A DNA stretch of 64,000 nt. Source: JAFAMS01 sp963715815 (GTDB taxonomy: Bacteria; Vulcanimicrobiota; Vulcanimicrobiia; Vulcanimicrobiales; Vulcanimicrobiaceae). The translations under genes were made by a program, and so were the position numbers. Where the stretch lies: positions 1,426,001 to 1,490,000 of the forward strand of contig OY970278.1 of the NCBI GenBank assembly GCA_963715815.1, given 5' to 3'. The notes under the pieces are model-generated. The model was not told the origin of the DNA. It ran no database searches and saw only the letters and a program-made list of their open reading frames with translations. Below, in pieces: positions 59,356 to 64,000 of the stretch (positions are counted from its first letter, which is position 1; the number at the start of each line of letters is the position of its first letter).

Positions 59356-60183
59356 ATGGCCGAGGCAGAGAAGCAACGTCAGGCGTTTCGTCTCGAAGTC
59401 AATGAAGATATCGTCATAACGCTTGAAAGCGCCGGCCGCACGATGGGTGCAACGCTCGTCGATCTTTCCGAAGGCGGCTGCGGCGTGCGCACGCGGTTGC
59501 CCATTCCGCTCTCGTCGCTCCAGTTCAAATGGAAAGGGCCGAGAAGCGAGATAAAGCTTTGGGGCGAGATGGTCGGCATTCGCATCACCGAGCAAAAGGC
59601 GACGGAATTCGGTGTGCGTTTCGAGATGCCGCAGAACGAGAAGGACATTCTCGTTCAAGAGCTCCACGAAATTCAACGCCGTATGGCCTTCAAGACCGAA
59701 CCGACGCAAGCCGGTGAAAGCGGCGTCGGGCGCGCAAAACGCAAAGCATATCGCGCGCCGATTCGCTTCCCCATCTCGTACAAGGCCAAGGGCGGGATGC
59801 ACGAGGTCGTCGCAATTGCGGCTGACCTCTCGATCGGCGGTCTCATGATCATCACGAACGAAACGATTGCCGAAGGCACGGAAGTCGAACTCGATTTCGT
59901 TATGCCGGTAGAGGCGGTCGATCTGGGTGGCGACCAGCGCGAGGTTGTAGAGAATACGCCGTTCGGCCAACGCAAAGTGAAGAAGCTCGTGCCCGTTCGG
60001 CCATTTGAGCCGATTCACTGCAAGGCAAAAGTAGTAAAACGGGTCGGCGCCTCGGCCGAGGGCACGCAGTATGGAACATCATTTTTCGAGATGCCTGAAT
60101 TCACGACCGAGGAGGTCGCACGGTTCGTGCACGCTTTCCAGTTAACGCAGCTGCGTAAGGCCGCCGCTGCCGCGGACGCCTAG
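59356..60183 (+). CDS. Double PilZ-domain protein 1
   Basis: 275 residues with two PilZ domains. The first has RQAFR (8-12) and DLSEGG (36-41); the second has RKAYR (129-133) and DLSIGG from 157. Both keep the RxxxR and [D/N]xSxxG motifs that grip cyclic-di-GMP. No membrane segment or output domain is visible; a motility or secretion partner is likely, as for YcgR-like proteins. A paralogue starts 11 bases after its stop. GAGGAG upstream of the ATG may be the ribosome site. Confidence 0.9.
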   Translation: MAEAEKQRQAFRLEVNEDIVITLESAGRTMGATLVDLSEGGCGVRTRLPIPLSSLQFKWKGPRSEIKLWGEMVGIRITEQKATEFGVRFEMPQNEKDILVQELHEIQRRMAFKTEPTQAGESGVGRAKRKAYRAPIRFPISYKAKGGMHEVVAIAADLSIGGLMIITNETIAEGTEVELDFVMPVEAVDLGGDQREVVENTPFGQRKVKKLVPVRPFEPIHCKAKVVKRVGASAEGTQYGTSFFEMPEFTTEEVARFVHAFQLTQLRKAAAAADA

Positions 60184-60194
60184 CGCGCCAACCA

Positions 60195-61043
60195 ATGAGC
60201 GAAGTTAGACGCCAAGCGTTCCGGCTCGACGTCAACGCGGAGATCACCGTTCGTCTGGCAGATCTCAACCGCGACATGAAGCTGACGCTGGTGGACATCT
60301 CCGACGGCGGCGGACGCGTGCGCACGAACGTTAAGCTGCCGCCGCATACACGCGTTTCATTCGCGTGGATGGGACCCTCGCGCCAACCGATTCCGGTCAA
60401 CGGACGCATCGTCGCGGTTCGCATGAGCGACCCCAAGACGGCTGAGTACGGCATCCAGTTCGACATGCCGGAAGCCGCAAAAGACAAGCTCGCGCACGAA
60501 CTGGCCGAAGTACAGCGGCGTAAAGCCTATAAACCTTCCGACATGCCGACGCACGTCATCGACGACGGCGACGTCGGTGGCCGGGCAAAACGGCAAGGTT
60601 ATCGCGCCGCAGTCAACTTCAACGTTTCCGCAAAAGTCCCCAACAAAGATGGGCGCATCATTCCAGTACGCGCGGAAGCGCTCGATCTCTCGATCGGCGG
60701 CATGATGCTCGCGATGCCGGGCGAGTACGAAGAAGGCATCGAGATCGAGATTTCGTTCATAATGCCGGTCGGCGCGGTCGACATGGGTGGTGAAGAAAAA
60801 GAAGTCATGGAACAAACGCCGTTCGGCGAGCGGCGAGTCAAGAAGCTCGTCCCGGTGCGGCCGTTCGATCCGATCTCGTGCAAGGCGAAAGTCGTCAAGA
60901 AGACCGGAAGCGCGCGTAACGGCGTCCCCACGTTCGGCGTAGGATTCGCCGACCTTTCACCGTTTCTCAAGGAAGAGATCGCGCGCTTCGTCCACGCGCA
61001 CCAGCTTTCACAACTGCGCAAGGCCGCCGCGACTCAAGGCTAA
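60195..61043 (+). CDS. Double PilZ-domain protein 2 (tandem paralogue)
   Basis: 282 residues, same layout as its neighbour: RQAFR and DISDGG in the first PilZ domain, RQGYR and DLSIGG in the second. The C-terminal halves are very similar (VENTPFGQRKVKKLVPVRPF against VMEQTPFGERRVKKLVPVRP), showing a tandem duplication followed by divergence. It should also bind cyclic-di-GMP. The SDR gene begins directly after its stop, so three genes form one transcript. Confidence 0.9.
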   Translation: MSEVRRQAFRLDVNAEITVRLADLNRDMKLTLVDISDGGGRVRTNVKLPPHTRVSFAWMGPSRQPIPVNGRIVAVRMSDPKTAEYGIQFDMPEAAKDKLAHELAEVQRRKAYKPSDMPTHVIDDGDVGGRAKRQGYRAAVNFNVSAKVPNKDGRIIPVRAEALDLSIGGMMLAMPGEYEEGIEIEISFIMPVGAVDMGGEEKEVMEQTPFGERRVKKLVPVRPFDPISCKAKVVKKTGSARNGVPTFGVGFADLSPFLKEEIARFVHAHQLSQLRKAAATQG

Positions 61044-61907
61044 GTGCGCCCCAAGACGTTCTTCATTACCGGTGCCAGTCGCGGGATCGGGCTTGCGATT
61101 GCGTTGCGCGCGGCGCGCGACGGCGCCAACGTTGCGATCGTCGCAAAGACGACGGAGCCGCATCCGAAGCTGCCAGGGACCATTTTCACGGCAGCCGACG
61201 AGATCGAGCGTGCCGGCGGAAAAGCCTTGCCCCTTGCCTGTGATATCCGCTTCGAAGAGCAAGTGCGCGACGCCGTCGAGAAAACGATCGCGCGCTTCGG
61301 CGGCATCGACGTCTGCATCAACAACGCCAGCGCGATCGCCTTGACGCGCACGGTCGATACCGATATGAAGCGCTACGACTTGATGAACGGGATCAACGCA
61401 CGCGGAACGTTCGTCTGCTCGAAAGCCACGATCCCGCACTTGGCGAAGGCCGAGAATCCGCACATTTTGAACATCGCGCCGCCGCTCGACATGGAGTCGA
61501 GATGGTTCAGCGGCCGCGTTGCTTACACGATGGCGAAGTTTGGGATGTCGATGTGCACGCTCGGAATGGCTGAGGAGCTGCGCGCCGAGGGGATCGCGGT
61601 CAATTCATTATGGCCGCTGACGACGATCGACACGGCAGCCGTGCGCAATCTGCTCGGAGGGGATGCGGCTGCGCGTCTTGCGCGCAAACCGGAGATCGTT
61701 GCCGATGCTGCGATCGAGATCGTGCAGCGTCACTCGCGGACGTGCACCGGCAATTTTTTCATCGACGAGGAGGTATTGCGCGAAGCAGGCGTGCGCCATT
61801 TCTCCGTCTACTCGAGCGACCCGGCTTCACCGCCACAGGTCGACATTTTCGTTTCGGACGCTATTCAAGCCCGAATACCGACGAAGCTTACTCCGAATAA
61901 TCGATGA
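61044..61907 (+). CDS. Short-chain dehydrogenase, HSDL2-like
   Basis: 287 residues from a GTG directly after the PilZ stop. TGASRGIGLAIALRAA is the cofactor site, AKTTEPHPKLPGTIFTAADE is the insert typical of the HSDL2 group, NNAS follows, and the catalytic YTMAK lies in FSGRVAYTMAKFGMSMCTLG. ILNIAPPLDMESRWF replaces the usual serine strand, as in that group. Human HSDL2 is peroxisomal with unclear substrates; bacterial members are often linked to acyl-CoA or steroid metabolism. Its stop overlaps the exonuclease III gene by 20 bases. Confidence 0.88.
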   Translation: MRPKTFFITGASRGIGLAIALRAARDGANVAIVAKTTEPHPKLPGTIFTAADEIERAGGKALPLACDIRFEEQVRDAVEKTIARFGGIDVCINNASAIALTRTVDTDMKRYDLMNGINARGTFVCSKATIPHLAKAENPHILNIAPPLDMESRWFSGRVAYTMAKFGMSMCTLGMAEELRAEGIAVNSLWPLTTIDTAAVRNLLGGDAAARLARKPEIVADAAIEIVQRHSRTCTGNFFIDEEVLREAGVRHFSVYSSDPASPPQVDIFVSDAIQARIPTKLTPNNR

Positions 61908-62652
61908 TCACGGGAGCGTGATCCGAAAAGCGCTCCTCTTTGTAGATGCGGGCGGATTGCACGCGCTCGCGCAGCTCCGGCGTGATTAGCTGATAGTCGA
62001 TGCGCCACCCGAGATTGTTTTCGAAAGCATTGCGCCATCCAGACCACCATGTGAATTGCTTGCGTTCTTGATTAACGAGGCGAAACGCGTCCACCCAGCC
62101 TAGCTCGCTCGTGATGCGATCGAACCACGCGCGTTCCGGCGGGAGAAAACCGGTCGTCGCCGCGCAGGCGCGAACGTTGAAGACGTCGATGTCGAGATGC
62201 GCGATGTTGTAATCGCCGCAGATCACGATCGGCCGGCCTTCGTCGCGCATGCGTTTTAGTTCGACGAAGAACCGGTCGAGGAAAGCGTACTTGACCTCCT
62301 GACGCGCCGGCCCGCTCGTCCCCGAAGGAACGTAGAGCGAGCAGATGGTGACATCCGCATAGTCAAAGCGCAGAAAGCGCGCTTCATGATCCAGCAGATC
62401 CGGACCTAAACCCCGCATAACGTCGCGCGGCGCCGTTCGCGCGTAGATCGCAACGCCGCTATAGCCTTTCTTAACCGCGTCGAGATAAACGGCGGAGTAT
62501 CTGGCCAGCACCGCTTCGCCGGGAAGCTGGTGCTCTTGTGCTTTGGTTTCTTGCACGCAGACGAAGTCGGGCGATTCGGCAAGCATCCATGCAAAGAATC
62601 CTTTGCGGGCTGCGCTGCGTATGCCGTTCGCGTTGAAGGAGATGATGCGCAC
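61888..62652 (-). CDS. xth: Exonuclease III family AP endonuclease
   Basis: 254 residues from the GTG at 62652, where the conserved RIISFNANGIRSAARKGFFA begins; earlier in-frame starts would run into the divergent gene. CVQETKAQ carries the metal-binding Glu, VICGDYNIAHLDID the Asp-Asn pair, and RFSDHAPVIIDY the catalytic Asp-His. It cuts DNA at abasic sites and trims 3' ends during base-excision repair. Divergent from the LigD-type polymerase gene with 20 bases between, which suggests shared control of repair functions. Confidence 0.93.
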   Translation of the reverse strand: MRIISFNANGIRSAARKGFFAWMLAESPDFVCVQETKAQEHQLPGEAVLARYSAVYLDAVKKGYSGVAIYARTAPRDVMRGLGPDLLDHEARFLRFDYADVTICSLYVPSGTSGPARQEVKYAFLDRFFVELKRMRDEGRPIVICGDYNIAHLDIDVFNVRACAATTGFLPPERAWFDRITSELGWVDAFRLVNQERKQFTWWSGWRNAFENNLGWRIDYQLITPELRERVQSARIYKEERFSDHAPVIIDYSE

Positions 62653-62672
62653 GGAAGCCGAGTCCACGCCCG

Positions 62673-63599
62673 TTGACAAAGATTCCTACCGGCGAGGACG
62701 ATCTCACCTTCGCAGTCGGCAAGAAACGCGTCGGGCTGACGAATCTCGGCAAAGTCTTTTGGCCGAAAGACGGCTACACCAAGCGCGATCTCTTGCAGTA
62801 CTATCTCGACGTTTCGAGCGTACTTTTGCCGCATCTTCGCGAGCGTGCAATGGTGATGAAGCGCTATCCGAACGGAATCGACGGCGATTTCTTTTTCATG
62901 AAGCGCACGCCGCCCAAACGACCGGAGTGGATCACGACCTGCCGGATCACGCACGGCTCGGGAAACGTGATCGACTTCCCGATCATTGACGACGCAGCGG
63001 CGCTCTTATGGGTGATCAACCTGGGCTGTATCGATCTCAATCCGTGGTATGCGCGCTGTGATGACTACGATCGTCCCGACTATCTCCACTTCGATCTCGA
63101 TCCGGTCGAAGGAACGCCGTTTGCGACGGTGCGCGACGTGGCGCTAGCCGTGCACGATGCGCTGGACGGATTGAAGATGCCGAATTACGCCAAGACGACC
63201 GGATCGAAGGGGATTCACATCTACGTTCCCATCGTCCGAGGTCCGACTCAAAAGGACGTCTGGACGTTTGCCAAAGCGCTCGCGCACGCTATCGAGAAAT
63301 CGTATCCGAAGATCGCAACCGCCATCTACAACGTCTCGAAACGTCCGCGCGGAACCGTGCTCGTCGACTATAACCAGAATCGCTGGGGGAGTACGCTGGC
63401 GTCGATCTATTCGGTGCGCCCGCGTCCGCACGCGACCGTTTCGATGCCGGTTGAGTGGGACGAGGTCGAAGACGGCGTCGAAATCGGTGATTTTACGCTT
63501 GCGAATGCACGTGAGCGCATCGCAAAACGCGGCGACCTATGGGCGCCGCTCCGTCCGCTGGCGCGCGGACGATTCGAGCTGCGGACGCTCCTCGGCTAG
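62673..63599 (+). CDS. LigD-type DNA repair polymerase (primase fold), stand-alone
   Basis: 308 residues from a TTG. LTNLGKVFWPKDGYTKRDLL opens the domain; LHFDLDPVEGTPFATVRDVA holds the two metal-binding aspartates; TTGSKGIHIYVPI, VSKRPRGTVLVDYNQN and SVRPRPHATVSMPVEWDEV are typical of the LigD polymerase domain. It adds nucleotides to broken ends in non-homologous end joining. The ligase and nuclease domains of full LigD are absent here, so they must be encoded elsewhere if present. It ends 4 bases into the convergent ClpP-like gene. Confidence 0.92.
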   Translation: MTKIPTGEDDLTFAVGKKRVGLTNLGKVFWPKDGYTKRDLLQYYLDVSSVLLPHLRERAMVMKRYPNGIDGDFFFMKRTPPKRPEWITTCRITHGSGNVIDFPIIDDAAALLWVINLGCIDLNPWYARCDDYDRPDYLHFDLDPVEGTPFATVRDVALAVHDALDGLKMPNYAKTTGSKGIHIYVPIVRGPTQKDVWTFAKALAHAIEKSYPKIATAIYNVSKRPRGTVLVDYNQNRWGSTLASIYSVRPRPHATVSMPVEWDEVEDGVEIGDFTLANARERIAKRGDLWAPLRPLARGRFELRTLLG

Positions 63600-64000
63600 C
63601 GGACGATCGAGATGACCGCCGCGGGTTTCGCAAGCCCAGGTGCGGTCAGGACGGCGTCAACGAGACCTTCGTGTAAGGCTTCGTCTGCATCCAGGTACCA
63701 ATCGGTTTTGTAGAGTTTCGTGCGATAGTATTCGACTGACTTGCCAGTGCGGTTCGCGTAGATCTCGTACAATCGATCTTGTAAACGTTCTTGGAACGCG
63801 CGTTCCTCGCCGTGATCGCTGACGCGACCGCTGCTGCGGTACCAGACCTCATGAAGCAAGAAGAACGAAGAAGCTTCCATTGTCCGGTAATTCGCAACCT
63901 GAGCGATGACGCTGGCCATGCTCATCGCGACACCCTCGATGTGCACGTTTACTTGCCGGCCGAGCCGGCGCAGCGACGTGATCGTCGATACGAGCGCAAG
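63596..64000 (-). CDS. ClpP-like serine protease, C-terminal part (start lies beyond the window)
   Basis: The frame is open to the window edge, 134 residues visible. STITSLRRLGRQVNVHIEGV and AMSMASVIAQVANYR contain the nucleophilic serine of the ClpP fold; SSFFLLHEVWYR has the catalytic histidine; DWYLDADEALHEGLVDAVL matches the C-terminal helix region (normally FMSAEEAxxYGLIDxVL). The loop around the histidine is LLHEVW rather than MIHQP, so it is a divergent member and may not pair with ClpA/ClpX in the usual way. The stop overlaps the polymerase gene's stop. Confidence 0.82.
   Translation of the reverse strand, partial: LALVSTITSLRRLGRQVNVHIEGVAMSMASVIAQVANYRTMEASSFFLLHEVWYRSSGRVSDHGEERAFQERLQDRLYEIYANRTGKSVEYYRTKLYKTDWYLDADEALHEGLVDAVLTAPGLAKPAAVISIVR

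Overview
The window is a GC-rich (about 60% by eye), very compact stretch of bacterial chromosome. Neighbouring genes often share 1-8 bases, GTG and TTG starts are common, and even convergent genes overlap by 4-56 bases. There are no rRNA genes, CRISPR arrays, complete prophages or insertion sequences. The gene content (many ABC importers, molybdenum enzymes, CoA-dependent catabolism, tandem PilZ proteins, a RuBisCO-like protein) suggests a heterotroph or mixotroph from a little-cultured phylum. An Eremiobacterota/WPS-2-like lineage would fit, but that is an impression and not shown by the sequence.

Layout. 1-3.6 kb: end of an unknown protein, a 17-residue lysine-rich peptide and a Ssu/Tau-type ABC importer on the minus strand. 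3.6-4.5 kb: an intact endonuclease VII gene, a broken tandem copy and a tRNA-Phe with its terminator. 4.7-12.3 kb: a lytic transglycosylase, a class III CoA-transferase, a DUF6457-like protein, a membrane molybdenum oxidoreductase (ferredoxin and NrfD-type parts fused, plus a 947-residue catalytic subunit) and a cation/proton antiporter. 12.2-19.3 kb: a GntR/HutC regulator divergent from what reads as a complete sulfoacetate pathway: acylating aldehyde dehydrogenase (SauS type), two-subunit ADP-forming CoA ligase, sulfoacetaldehyde acetyltransferase (Xsc) and phosphate acetyltransferase. 19.3-30.1 kb: same strand, an amidase coupled to pta, a polar amino-acid-type ABC importer, a class III PLP enzyme, a Liv-type ABC importer and a cupin. 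30.1-37.5 kb: an eight-gene minus-strand operon with a FadR-type regulator, a SelA-like PLP enzyme, a second polar amino-acid-type importer, a class V PLP enzyme and an iron-dependent transhydrogenase-like dehydrogenase.

37.6-46.1 kb: a carboxyltransferase with a truncated biotin-carrier-like partner, an MHS transporter, an SDR, a FecR-like protein with a GGDEF-EAL enzyme, a small zinc-ribbon protein and a TPR-glycosyltransferase. 46.1-50.8 kb: a VOC protein, gamma-glutamyltransferase, an M20 peptidase and a beta-hydroxyacid dehydrogenase carrying the residues used by sulfolactaldehyde reductase. 50.8-57.8 kb: a membrane protein, a frameshifted lipoprotein, a two-subunit molybdenum hydroxylase, a tartrate/D-malate-type dehydrogenase, a GntR regulator and a P1-family peptidase. 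57.7-64 kb: a cupin coupled to a RuBisCO-like protein, two double-PilZ proteins, an SDR, exonuclease III, a stand-alone LigD-type polymerase and the end of a ClpP-like protease.

How the genes fit together. The clearest story is organosulfonate use: sulfoacetate -> sulfoacetyl-CoA -> sulfoacetaldehyde -> acetyl phosphate + sulfite -> acetyl-CoA. The nearby cytoplasmic-type molybdenum complex is a good candidate for oxidising the sulfite, and several importers could bring in the substrate. The second strong theme is scavenging of amino acids or amides through PLP enzymes tied by overlapping starts and stops to ABC importers. Substrate assignments beyond Xsc, Pta and the CoA/aldehyde chemistry are inference.
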